Positions 1-6,842 of a DNA stretch of 11,644 nucleotides are shown piece after piece. The DNA is from JBCDBH01 sp039184055 (GTDB lineage: Bacteria > Acidobacteriota > Thermoanaerobaculia > Multivoradales > J023), in contig JBCDBH010000182.1 of assembly GCA_039184055.1 (NCBI GenBank), forward strand, positions 1-11,644, written 5' to 3'. Within the stretch, counting starts at the first letter, position 1. The number at the start of each line of letters is the position of its first letter. The notes below the pieces were generated by a model, which had not been told where the DNA came from, did not search any database, and saw only the letters and a list, made by a program, of their open reading frames with translations. The position numbers and the translations under genes are program-made.

Positions 1-1027
1 CTGCTGTCTCATAGTCTTCTTCTAGCCATGCCAGATCACCGATTTGCAAGCGTGTACCTGCGATAGCTCCCCGATCGCCTAGGATTTTGAAGAAATCGAG
101 ACTCGTTTCACGGGCTTTCATAGCAAGTGCGAGCTCGTTTCGAGCGGCGTGAACGCTGCTTACCCCTGACCAAACGTTCGCTAGCCCGCGAGGATCACTG
201 CCGCTAGATTCATAGATCGCGTGGGCTCGGTCGTATTCGCTCAAGGCTAGGTCGTAGAGGCCTAGTAGGAAGAGGATTCGAGCTCCGCGGCGGACTGCAT
301 TGGCCAACCCGAGAAGGTCTTCGTGGTGTTCAAAGACACTCTGTGCTCTTCGAAGTGCCTCAAGAGCCTCTAAGAGATTTCCTTCATCTTCCGCTAGCCT
401 GGCGTAAGACTTCAAAAGATGGGCCTCACCGATCGTTGTGACTTCTTCCACGGAGGCGAGCCATCTGTCAGTCCGTGCGATCAGCTCGCTGCTGCCGATT
501 ATGGGTGCGCAAAGGTCGACAAGATCGCTTGCTGCTGAAAGGAGAATGTCGCGTCGATCCGCCTCTTCCAGAATGTCGATCCAAGCTGAAAGGCTACGTA
601 GCGCCTGGCTGGAGTCAGTTGTGAATTGCCGTTGAATGATCCTGGCTGGGATCCAGAGCACGGTTTCGAGGACCAGGTGTTTGGACAGCCAGGCGGCGAT
701 ATGTGGACGTCGAGCATCCTTGGGTAGCGTAGAGAGTTCGTCGATGATGAGCTGTCCAGCGAGTCGCTCGTCCTCAGTTGCTTCGCTTAGTAGCCTATGA
801 GGCGGATAGTTGCTGGTTGGCAGCATTGAATCGGCAGGGTCAGCCCACCTGAGGCTGGCCTCATCTATTTGCACCGATAGGCTACGACAGAGTTGCCCAT
901 TACTTCGCTCTCGAGATTCGAGCTCGTCAGCCGTCGATGCTGGCACGAGGAGTATTGAGGAAAGCAGCATCAGGATGGCAACAGCCTTGTGCTGTCCGAG
1001 TAGATCCAACCAAGTCGAGATGGTCAT
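1..1027 (-). CDS. Exported TPR-repeat protein, 5' part only (runs off the left edge)
   Basis: The frame is open for 342 codons from an ATG at 1027 down to base 1 with no stop, so the C-terminal part lies outside the window. An in-frame TGA lies a dozen codons upstream and no other usual start codon follows it, so this ATG is the likely start, although no Shine-Dalgarno sequence is visible. Residues 14-32 (AVAILMLLSSILLVPAS) form a hydrophobic stretch like a signal peptide or membrane anchor. Residues 40-200 are helical without a motif I know. From about residue 202 there are four TPR-like helix pairs with a period near 40 (starting near 202, 240, 281 and 320), with signatures such as GLYDLALSEYDRAHAIYES. 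TPRs of this type bind partner proteins; in some families they precede a CHAT protease-like or kinase domain, which cannot be checked here. Codons such as CTA, TCA and AGC and lower G+C set it apart from its neighbours, suggesting possible acquisition by transfer. The reading frame is secure, the function is unknown. Confidence 0.8.
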   Translation of the reverse strand, partial: MTISTWLDLLGQHKAVAILMLLSSILLVPASTADELESRERSNGQLCRSLSVQIDEASLRWADPADSMLPTSNYPPHRLLSEATEDERLAGQLIIDELSTLPKDARRPHIAAWLSKHLVLETVLWIPARIIQRQFTTDSSQALRSLSAWIDILEEADRRDILLSAASDLVDLCAPIIGSSELIARTDRWLASVEEVTTIGEAHLLKSYARLAEDEGNLLEALEALRRAQSVFEHHEDLLGLANAVRRGARILFLLGLYDLALSEYDRAHAIYESSGSDPRGLANVWSGVSSVHAARNELALAMKARETSLDFFKILGDRGAIAGTRLQIGDLAWLEEDYETA

Positions 1028-1182
1028 GTTTAGAAACGCGTAGACAGCCGGCTCGAGGGCTCACGAGAGTCGACGCGAAACAAGGCCCGATAGCCAACAC
1101 GAGCGTGCGGTTGGCAAGCTTGGATCCGATCTAGTGAAAAACCTGGCGCGGTTTTCTTTCCCATGGCGCATGACTGAGGGAA

Positions 1183-1202
1183 GCGGCCCTGAACGGGGCT
1201 GC
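1183..1202 (+). promoter_or_regulatory. Hairpin in the leader of the six-cysteine protein gene
   Basis: GCGGCCC (1183-1189) can pair with GGGCTGC (1196-1202), a 7-bp stem with one G-U pair and a 6-base loop. It ends 12 bases before the GGAGG ribosome binding site at 1215-1219. It may stabilise the message or influence translation. No U-run follows, so it is not an intrinsic terminator. The rest of the 1028-1227 divergent spacer shows TTGGCA at 1111-1116 but no convincing -10 box at the right distance on either strand. Confidence 0.3.
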
Positions 1203-1227
1203 CACAACTCCAACGGAGGTCAAAACC

Positions 1228-1683
1228 ATGTGGAAGAACGCTTTGCAACTGGTGCTCGTGTGCACCCTCGCCCTGATCGCCGTCCAACCCGCCAGCGCGC
1301 AGCTCGATTTGGGAGGCTTTCTGAGCCTCGGCCATTACACCGGCTTTGATCCGAACCACGACTGCTGGCGCACGATCACGATGGTCCAGGAAGTCATCCA
1401 GGTGCAGGATCTCGAGTGGATCGACGACGATTGCTTCATCGCCCGTCGTGATATCTGCACGGTCACCGAGAACATCTGTTCGGTCGAGCCGGACGGTACG
1501 AACATCGTCGAGGGCAACCGCACGGTCGACTCGTGTTTTACCGTCGCCGAGCTGATTTGCCGGACGCCGGACGCCGGCTGGGATCCGGATCATCCGGCCA
1601 AGGTGTCGAAGGAGGCGTCGTCGGTGGCGCCGTTCAAACAGGTGTGGAACGTCGACGGTGAGTTTTGGGAGACCGTTCCCTGA
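1228..1683 (+). CDS. Small exported six-cysteine protein of unknown function
   Basis: The product has 151 residues. The start is well supported: GGAGG at 1215-1219 lies 8 bases before the ATG. Residues 1-24 form a classical signal peptide (K3, hydrophobic core 6-19, ending ASA before Q25), so the protein should be exported by Sec and cut after A24; there is no lipobox. The mature part is acidic and has exactly six cysteines (46, 69, 77, 84, 103, 111), enough for three disulphides outside the cytoplasm. Two of the cysteine pairs share one pattern: CFIARRDIC (69-77) and CFTVAELIC (103-111), each with acidic or polar residues before it, which suggests an internal duplication. I do not recognise a family. 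It has its own terminator and is flanked by a divergent gene, so it is probably transcribed alone. The gene is secure from start site, signal peptide and codon use; the role is unknown. Confidence 0.85.
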   Translation: MWKNALQLVLVCTLALIAVQPASAQLDLGGFLSLGHYTGFDPNHDCWRTITMVQEVIQVQDLEWIDDDCFIARRDICTVTENICSVEPDGTNIVEGNRTVDSCFTVAELICRTPDAGWDPDHPAKVSKEASSVAPFKQVWNVDGEFWETVP

Positions 1684-1717
1684 CGTTCACGATGAATCCG
1701 AACGATTGATGGTCTAG

Positions 1718-1745
1718 ACCCTCCGGTACCCGCCGGAGGGTTTTT
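1718..1745 (+). terminator. Intrinsic terminator after the six-cysteine protein gene
   Basis: ACCCTCCGG (1718-1726) and CCGGAGGGT (1733-1741) form a perfect 9-bp stem with a 6-base loop, and the right arm runs into a T-run at 1741-1745. It lies 35 bases after the stop codon. It isolates this gene from mutL, which begins 50 bases further on. Confidence 0.9.
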
Positions 1746-1783
1746 CATATCCACGAGATGGCGGAATCGCTCGTCCACGGCGA

Positions 1784-1789
1784 TATGCT
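1784..1789 (+). promoter_or_regulatory. Possible -10 box placing the transcript start at the mutL ATG
   Basis: TATGCT lies exactly six bases before the mutL ATG, and mutL has no Shine-Dalgarno sequence. With usual -10 spacing the transcript would begin at or near the A of the ATG, giving a leaderless message. No clear -35 box is present about 17 bases upstream (GCGGAA at 1761-1766). The terminator before it means mutL needs a promoter in 1746-1795, which supports something being here. Confidence 0.3.
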
Positions 1790-1795
1790 CGACAG

Positions 1796-3832
1796 ATGTC
1801 GAAGATCCAGATCCTCGATGATCATCTCGTCAGTCAGATTGCCGCCGGTGAGGTCGTGGAGCGTCCGTCGTCGGTGGTCAAGGAGCTCGTGGAGAACGCG
1901 CTCGACGCCGGGGCCCAGGACGTCAAGGTGGTTCTCGAATCGGGAGGCAAGCGTCGGATCGTGGTGCACGACGACGGCTCGGGCATGGATCGTGACGACG
2001 CTCTGCTCGCTTTTGATCGCCATGCGACGTCGAAGATCGCGCGTTTCGAGGATCTCGAGCGGGTCGGCACGTTGGGGTTTCGCGGCGAGGCGTTGGCGAC
2101 CATCGCGGCGGTGGGGCGGGTGACGCTGCGCACCGCGACGACTGCTGGCGACGGGCAGCAGGTCCGGATCGAAGGCGGTCGGGTGAAGAGCGTCGAGCCG
2201 GTGGCGCATCCCAAGGGCACGCGGATCGAGGTCGCGAGCCTCTTTTTCAACGTGCCGGCGCGACGCAAATTTCTCAAGACGCCACGCACCGAGCTGCGCC
2301 ACGCGGTCGAGGTGGTGCAGGGCTATGCCCTGGCGCATCCGGCGGTGCGTTTCACCCTCGAACACGACGGTCGCTCCCTGCTCGAAGCACCACCGGTGAG
2401 CGACGACAATGACGGCTATCGGCGACGGATCGGTCAGATCTTCGGTCATGCGCTGACCGAGCATCTGGTGCCTTTGCGTCCACCGGGGTTGCCCAAAGGG
2501 GAGCGGATCCTGGGGTTTTTGGGGGATCCGGATACCGGGCGGTCACGGCGGACCTTTCTCTGGGTCAACCGACGGCTGCTCCGGGATCGTGCCTTGTTGA
2601 GCGGCTTTTACCGCGCCGTCCGCGAGGTGTGGAAGACCGACGCGTTTCCGGCGCTCTTCCTCTACTTGGAGATCCCACCCGAGGAGGTCGACGTCAACGT
2701 TCATCCGCAAAAGGCCGAGGTGCGATTTCGTGATCGACACGTGCTCGATCGCGTCGAGTCGACGATTCGCGCCACCTTGGAGCACGGTCGTCGCGGTGGG
2801 ATCGCGCCGCTGCGTCCGCCACGCGCCAGGGTGCAGCCGCGCGCCTGGGAGGGTCTGGGCGCGACGGGTGGTGAGTGGAAGGTGGTGCGAGGGGGCACGG
2901 GGCGCATCGAGCCTGGACCGCATCAGGTTGAGCCACGGCAGACGCCCGCGTCACGTCAGACGGAAGAACGCCAGCCGGTGGAAGCATGGCGACCCGTGGA
3001 AACACAGCGACCGGAACCCCGGCGGCCGGAAACACCGCAGCCGGGCGTGGTCGCTGAGTCGGCTGGCCTCTACGATGCACAGTGGACCGATTCGCAGTCG
3101 CAGGCCGCCCGGCCGGCGCGGGTCGACGACAGCAGTCACGCCCCCGCCGTTGAGACGCCCCGAGCTGAAGACACGCGCATCGCCCAGCCGCTGGCGCCCC
3201 CGGCCGAACCCCGCTCGGTGGCGTTTTCGGGCAAAGCGCGGGCGCCCGGTGGCTTGCGAATTCTGGGTCAATACAAGGGCAGTCTGATCCTGCTCGAAGG
3301 CGACGACGGTTTGTATTTGGTCGATCAACACGCCGCCCACGAGCGTCTGCTCTACGAGCGCTTGCGTCTGTCCTTTCTCGATCAAAGCCCGGCGAGTCAG
3401 ACCTTGCTCGATCCGCCGGTGCTCGAGCTGGCGCCTGCCGAAGCCTTGCGGGCTCGCGAGCTCGCCGGCGCGCTCGAACGCTGTGGTTTTGGCGTTCGAC
3501 CGATGTCGGGGCATACCGTCGCGGTGACCGCGATCCCGACCATGCTCGATGCCGAAGACGCGGTGTCGACGCTCGGTCGCCTGCTCGGCGATAGCCGGCA
3601 CGACGGCGAGGACGATCTCGAGGCGGTGCGACGCTCCTTGCTCGATGCGCTGGCCGCTGAACGGGCGTGCAAAGCCGCGATCAAAATCCATCGGCCGCTA
3701 CGGATGGAGGAGATGGAGCGCCTGGTGAGTGAGCTCTTCGACGCCGAAGATCCATGGGCGTGTCCACACGGTCGGCCAACGATTTTGGTGATGGGCGATG
3801 CCGAGCTCGAACGCCGGTTCGGCCGGCGCTGA
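1796..3832 (+). CDS. mutL: DNA mismatch repair protein MutL (endonuclease type)
   Basis: MutL couples mismatch recognition by MutS to strand cutting and removal in the cytoplasm. The 678-residue product shows the N-terminal GHKL ATPase motifs in order: KELVENALDAGA (29-40, with Mg-binding N34), DDGSGM (59-64), GFRGEAL (94-100) and GTRIEVASLFFNVPAR (141-156). Residues to about 330 complete the transducer domain. A low-complexity linker rich in Pro, Arg, Glu and Gln follows (about 335-480). The C-terminal dimerisation domain carries DQHA-x2-E-x4-E at 510-521, ACK around C625 and CPHGRP at 656-661, the metal-binding set of nicking MutL proteins that E. coli MutL lacks. This suggests a MutH-independent pathway. 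It is slightly longer than many MutLs because of the linker. The start gives a full-length N-terminus (SKIQILDDHLVSQIAAGEVV). It is the first gene of the block; rnc follows after 16 bases. Confidence 0.97.
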   Translation: MSKIQILDDHLVSQIAAGEVVERPSSVVKELVENALDAGAQDVKVVLESGGKRRIVVHDDGSGMDRDDALLAFDRHATSKIARFEDLERVGTLGFRGEALATIAAVGRVTLRTATTAGDGQQVRIEGGRVKSVEPVAHPKGTRIEVASLFFNVPARRKFLKTPRTELRHAVEVVQGYALAHPAVRFTLEHDGRSLLEAPPVSDDNDGYRRRIGQIFGHALTEHLVPLRPPGLPKGERILGFLGDPDTGRSRRTFLWVNRRLLRDRALLSGFYRAVREVWKTDAFPALFLYLEIPPEEVDVNVHPQKAEVRFRDRHVLDRVESTIRATLEHGRRGGIAPLRPPRARVQPRAWEGLGATGGEWKVVRGGTGRIEPGPHQVEPRQTPASRQTEERQPVEAWRPVETQRPEPRRPETPQPGVVAESAGLYDAQWTDSQSQAARPARVDDSSHAPAVETPRAEDTRIAQPLAPPAEPRSVAFSGKARAPGGLRILGQYKGSLILLEGDDGLYLVDQHAAHERLLYERLRLSFLDQSPASQTLLDPPVLELAPAEALRARELAGALERCGFGVRPMSGHTVAVTAIPTMLDAEDAVSTLGRLLGDSRHDGEDDLEAVRRSLLDALAAERACKAAIKIHRPLRMEEMERLVSELFDAEDPWACPHGRPTILVMGDAELERRFGRR

Positions 3833-3836
3833 GTGG

Positions 3837-3842
3837 TACGCT
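3837..3842 (+). promoter_or_regulatory. Possible -10 box immediately before rnc
   Basis: TACGCT is placed six bases before the rnc ATG at 3849, the same spacing and nearly the same sequence as TATGCT before mutL. rnc likewise lacks a good Shine-Dalgarno (only GAGTGG at 3831-3836, 12 bases away). It could give a leaderless rnc transcript. No -35 box is evident, and rnc may simply be read from the mutL transcript. Confidence 0.2.
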
Positions 3843-3848
3843 CGCGCC

Positions 3849-4643
3849 ATGTCTGATCCGTCTAGTGGTGTGGATGACGACGTCGCGTCGCGCCCGGCCG
3901 AGCGTGAAGGTGATCGTGAGGGCAACGAGCGTGGCTCGGGCGAACGTGCCCCGGGCGAAACGGACCTGGCCGATCGACTCGGGCACGCGTTCGCCGATCC
4001 CACCTTGCTCACGTTGGCCTTGACCCATCGCTCGCACAGCAACGAGCGTGGCGAGGCGGAGAATTACGAGCGTTTGGAATTTCTCGGCGATGCGATCCTC
4101 GGTTTGGTGACCGCCGAGTGGCTCTACGACCGCTTCCGTGACGAGCCCGAAGGCGAGCTCGCCAAGCTCAAGAGCTATTTGGTGAGCGCGCCGGTGATCG
4201 GCGAGCAGGCCAAGGGGCTCGGGGTCGGACCGCTGCTCCGTCTCGGGGTCGGCGAGGCTCGATCCGGTGGCCGGGAGAAGATGTCGATCCTCGCCGACGC
4301 CATGGAGGCGCTGTACGGCGCGCTTTACCTGGATGGTGGTCTCGACGCGGCGCGCCGGGTGATCGAGCCATGGCTCGCCAAGGTGTACGACGAACGCGAC
4401 CAGCGTCTGCTCACCGACGCCAAGACCACGCTCCAAGAAGCGGCGCAGGCGCGCGGCTGGGGTTTGCCGAGCTATCGCCTGGTGGCCGAGAGCGGTCCCG
4501 ACCACGCCAAGCAATTCACCTTCGACTGTTGGATCGGTGGTCGACGGGTGTCGAGCGGCGTCGGGCGGAGCAAGAAAATCGCCGAGCAGGCCGCCGCCGC
4601 CGAGGCGTTGCGGGCGCTTGACCTGCTCGGAGGCGGCTCGTAG
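3849..4643 (+). CDS. rnc: Ribonuclease III
   Basis: RNase III cuts double-stranded RNA, including rRNA precursors and structured mRNAs. With the ATG at 3849 the product has 264 residues. The endonuclease domain has the signature NYERLEFLGDAILG with catalytic E77 and D81, an acidic residue in PEGEL (about E101), and the second metal site DAMEALYGALY with D150 and E153. A double-stranded RNA-binding domain fills about 190-259, starting DAKTTLQEAAQARG and ending with the basic SGVGRSKKIAEQAAAAEAL helix. The first 38 or so residues are a charged, low-complexity extension rich in Asp, Glu, Arg and Gly, making it longer than the usual 220-235 residues. An in-frame ATG at 3798 inside mutL would add 17 more residues; I prefer 3849 because it lies outside mutL. 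The last codons overlap a likely promoter for asnS. Confidence 0.96.
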   Translation: MSDPSSGVDDDVASRPAEREGDREGNERGSGERAPGETDLADRLGHAFADPTLLTLALTHRSHSNERGEAENYERLEFLGDAILGLVTAEWLYDRFRDEPEGELAKLKSYLVSAPVIGEQAKGLGVGPLLRLGVGEARSGGREKMSILADAMEALYGALYLDGGLDAARRVIEPWLAKVYDERDQRLLTDAKTTLQEAAQARGWGLPSYRLVAESGPDHAKQFTFDCWIGGRRVSSGVGRSKKIAEQAAAAEALRALDLLGGGS

Positions 4644-4646
4644 ACT
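4618..4646 (+). promoter_or_regulatory. Predicted sigma70-type promoter for asnS
   Basis: TTGACC (4618-4623, five of six matches to TTGACA) and TAGACT (4641-4646, four of six to TATAAT) are separated by 17 bases, the ideal spacing. The predicted transcript would start near 4653 and leave a leader of about 50 bases before the asnS ATG. The -35 box lies inside the last codons of rnc. It may add independent transcription of asnS and the genes after it. Confidence 0.45.
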
Positions 4647-4705
4647 GCCGGCTCGTTCGCGATTTTCGACCGATTCGACCCACCAAGACCCCACCGGAGC
4701 CCGAC

Positions 4706-5995
4706 ATGGCAGTAGAGATTCGACACTTGCGCAAGCACGAAGGACAGACCGTCACGGTACGTGGATGGCTGGCCAAGAAACGGCGGAGCGGCAAGATCGG
4801 TTTCTTGCAGGTGCGTGACGGTAGCGGCACGGTGCAGTGCATCGTCAGCCGCGCCGAGGTGTCCGAGGAGGCTTGGGAAGCGGTCAAGACGGTGACCCAG
4901 GAGTCGACGGTGCGGATCACCGGCGTGCCGCATATCGACGAGCGCGCGCCGGGGGGTGTCGAGATTCACGCCACCGACTTCGCGATCGACTTCCTCACCG
5001 AGGATTATCCGATCACCCCGAAAGACCACGGCACGGCGTTTCTCATGGAGAACCGTCATCTGTGGCTGCGTTCGTCGCGTCAGCGCGCCGCGTTGGCGGT
5101 GCGTAGCGAGGTGGTGCAGGCGATCCGCGATTTCTTCTACCAGCGTGCCTACACGCTGATCGATTCGCCGATCCTCACCCCCAATGCCGCCGAAGGCACG
5201 TCGACGCTTTTCGAGATCGACTACTTCGGCGATCCGGCCTATCTCAGTCAGTCGGGGCAGCTCTATCTCGAGCCCGCCGCCGCCGCGTTTGGCAAGGTCT
5301 ACTGCTTTGGCCCGACCTTTCGTGCCGAGAAGAGCAAGACTCGCCGGCATCTGATGGAATTCTGGATGGTCGAGCCCGAGATCGCATTCATGGAGCTTCC
5401 GGGGCTGATCGATCTCGCCGAGGAATTCGTTATCGAGCTCGCTGGACGCGTGCTCGATCGCTGTGGCGAGCATCTCAAAGTGCTCGAACGCGACGTCACC
5501 AAGCTCGAGAAGATCACCTCGTCGTTTCCCCGCGTCACCTACCACGACGCGATCGCGCTGCTCAAAGAGAAGGGGCAGGAAATCGAGATCGGTGAGGATT
5601 TCGGCGCCGAGCACGAGACCCTGCTCGGTGATCATTTCGACAAGCCGGTGTTCGTGACGCACTATCCCACCGCGATCAAGGCGTTCTACATGCAGCCCGA
5701 TCCGAAGGATGCCGATCTCGCCCTGGCGGTCGATCTGATCGCCCCCGAGGGTTATGGCGAGATCATCGGTGGCAGCCAGCGGATCCACGAGCACGATCTG
5801 CTGCTCGATCGGATCAACGAGCACAATCTGCCGGTCGAGGCGTTCCAGTGGTACCTCGACGTGCGCAAATACGGCGCCTATCCCCACAGCGGCTTCGGCA
5901 TGGGGCTCGAGCGTTTCGTGTGCTGGATGTGTGGTCTGAGCCATCTGCGCGAGACCATTCCGTATCCGCGTATGCTCTACAAGATCTATCCCTGA
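4706..5995 (+). CDS. asnS: Asparaginyl-tRNA synthetase
   Basis: The enzyme charges tRNA-Asn with asparagine using ATP in the cytoplasm. The 429-residue product has the class IIb layout: an N-terminal OB-fold anticodon-binding domain (about 16-100, with VTVRGWLAKKRRSGKIGFLQ near its start), then a catalytic domain. Class II motif 2 is seen as FGPTFRAEKSKTRRHLMEFW (201-220) and motif 3 as GMGLERF (398-404). The TIPYPR ending and the KTRRHLMEFWMVEPE form fit AsnRS rather than AspRS, and there is no large AspRS-type insertion. GGAG at 4696-4699 sits 6 bases before the ATG. Its length is in the family's normal range. Its presence suggests direct Asn-tRNA charging rather than sole reliance on the amidotransferase route. 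The next gene starts 10 bases after the stop, so co-transcription is likely. Confidence 0.96.
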   Translation: MAVEIRHLRKHEGQTVTVRGWLAKKRRSGKIGFLQVRDGSGTVQCIVSRAEVSEEAWEAVKTVTQESTVRITGVPHIDERAPGGVEIHATDFAIDFLTEDYPITPKDHGTAFLMENRHLWLRSSRQRAALAVRSEVVQAIRDFFYQRAYTLIDSPILTPNAAEGTSTLFEIDYFGDPAYLSQSGQLYLEPAAAAFGKVYCFGPTFRAEKSKTRRHLMEFWMVEPEIAFMELPGLIDLAEEFVIELAGRVLDRCGEHLKVLERDVTKLEKITSSFPRVTYHDAIALLKEKGQEIEIGEDFGAEHETLLGDHFDKPVFVTHYPTAIKAFYMQPDPKDADLALAVDLIAPEGYGEIIGGSQRIHEHDLLLDRINEHNLPVEAFQWYLDVRKYGAYPHSGFGMGLERFVCWMCGLSHLRETIPYPRMLYKIYP

Positions 5996-6005
5996 CCCAG
6001 TAGCC

Positions 6006-6842
6006 ATGCTGCATTTCGTCGTCGCGCTCGCCGCCGAGGCACGGCCGTTGATCACGGCCCTCGGTCTACAGCGTGACGACGCTCATGATGCCTTTCCGGT
6101 GTACCACGGTGAGGATCCGACTTTGGGCCCGATCTCTCTGGTGGTGACCGGGATGGGCGCCGCCTTGGCCGCCGCCGGCACGGCGCATCTCTTTCATCTC
6201 GCCGGCGGTCGCGATCACGGCGTGTGGATCAACGTCGGCATCGCGGGGCATCCGACCCGTGAGGTCGGCGAGGCCGTGCTCGGGCTACGGGTGCTCGACG
6301 CGCCGAGTGACAAGGTCTTCTACCCGCCACGCATCGGGCCACGTCGACTGCCGGGTGAGCAGATCAAGACCGTGCCCAAGGTCGATACGTCGTATCCCGA
6401 GGGGTGGGTGGTCGAGATGGAGGCGAGCGGCTTTCTCGCCACCGCGCTGCGCTACACCACCGCCGAGCTGGTGCAGGTGATCAAGGTGATTTCCGACAAC
6501 CGTCGGCATCCCGTCGAGCGGCTCGACGCCGCGATGGTCAGCGAGCTGATTACGCCGCACGTCGAGACGGTGAAGCAGATCGCCGCCGATCTTCTGCCTC
6601 ACGGCCAGGCGCGGGCCGCCCGTCATGCCGAGCCGGTCGGCTTCGCCGATCTGACCGCTGAAGGCCGGTGGAGCGTCACCGATCGACGCGCCCTGCGACG
6701 GTTGCTCGAGCGTCGCGCGATGATCGCGCCCGAGCTCGACTTGCCGGACGAGGTGCACCGGCTGTGGCGGGGCAGCGACGTCAACCGCGTGCTCAGGGCC
6801 TGGCTCGACGATCTTCCCGTGCAGCTCGGAGTCGATCGATGA
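6006..6842 (+). CDS. Nucleoside phosphorylase / MTA-SAH nucleosidase-like protein
   Basis: This family cleaves the N-glycosidic bond of nucleosides such as methylthioadenosine, S-adenosylhomocysteine and 5'-deoxyadenosine. In the 278-residue product I see the fold's landmarks: N-terminal VVALAAEARPL with E11 in the place of MTAN E12, glycine-rich VTGMGAALAAAGTA (47-60), WINVGIAG (74-81), VVEMEASGFLATAL with E139 matching the ribose-binding ME motif, and VISDN with D164 matching the catalytic Asp. Thus the residues expected for an MTAN-type reaction are all present. A further 80 or so residues (about 200-278), basic and helical, extend beyond the usual end and match nothing I know. The ATG lies 10 bases after asnS with no clear Shine-Dalgarno. 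Its stop overlaps the next gene's start (ATGA), implying coupling to the SPL gene. The family is fairly sure; the exact substrate is inferred. Confidence 0.8.
   Translation: MLHFVVALAAEARPLITALGLQRDDAHDAFPVYHGEDPTLGPISLVVTGMGAALAAAGTAHLFHLAGGRDHGVWINVGIAGHPTREVGEAVLGLRVLDAPSDKVFYPPRIGPRRLPGEQIKTVPKVDTSYPEGWVVEMEASGFLATALRYTTAELVQVIKVISDNRRHPVERLDAAMVSELITPHVETVKQIAADLLPHGQARAARHAEPVGFADLTAEGRWSVTDRRALRRLLERRAMIAPELDLPDEVHRLWRGSDVNRVLRAWLDDLPVQLGVDR

Noticed and set aside
1089..1117. TTGCCA-N17-GCTATC on the minus strand as promoter of the TPR gene
   Set aside because: The -35 box is fair but the -10 box matches only two of six bases.
1030..1593. 187-codon minus-strand open frame opposite the six-cysteine protein
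   Set aside because: The plus-strand gene has a signal peptide, ribosome binding site and terminator; the antisense product looks random.
1745..2464. 239-codon open frame on the minus strand opposite the mutL 5' half
   Set aside because: The mutL ATPase motifs lie in the plus strand here; the antisense frame matches nothing and would start inside mutL.
3681..4694. 337-codon open frame on the minus strand opposite rnc
   Set aside because: Antisense to a clear RNase III gene, no motif and no ribosome binding site.
4472..6055. 527-codon open frame on the minus strand opposite asnS
   Set aside because: It lies antisense to a clear asparaginyl-tRNA synthetase; such frames arise because the GC-rich codon bias removes stops on the other strand. 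It has no recognisable domain.
6668..6838. Upstream extension of the SPL frame
   Set aside because: The extra 57 residues are Arg/Ala-rich, overlap the nucleosidase gene and lie before a good start with GGAG at 6828-6831.
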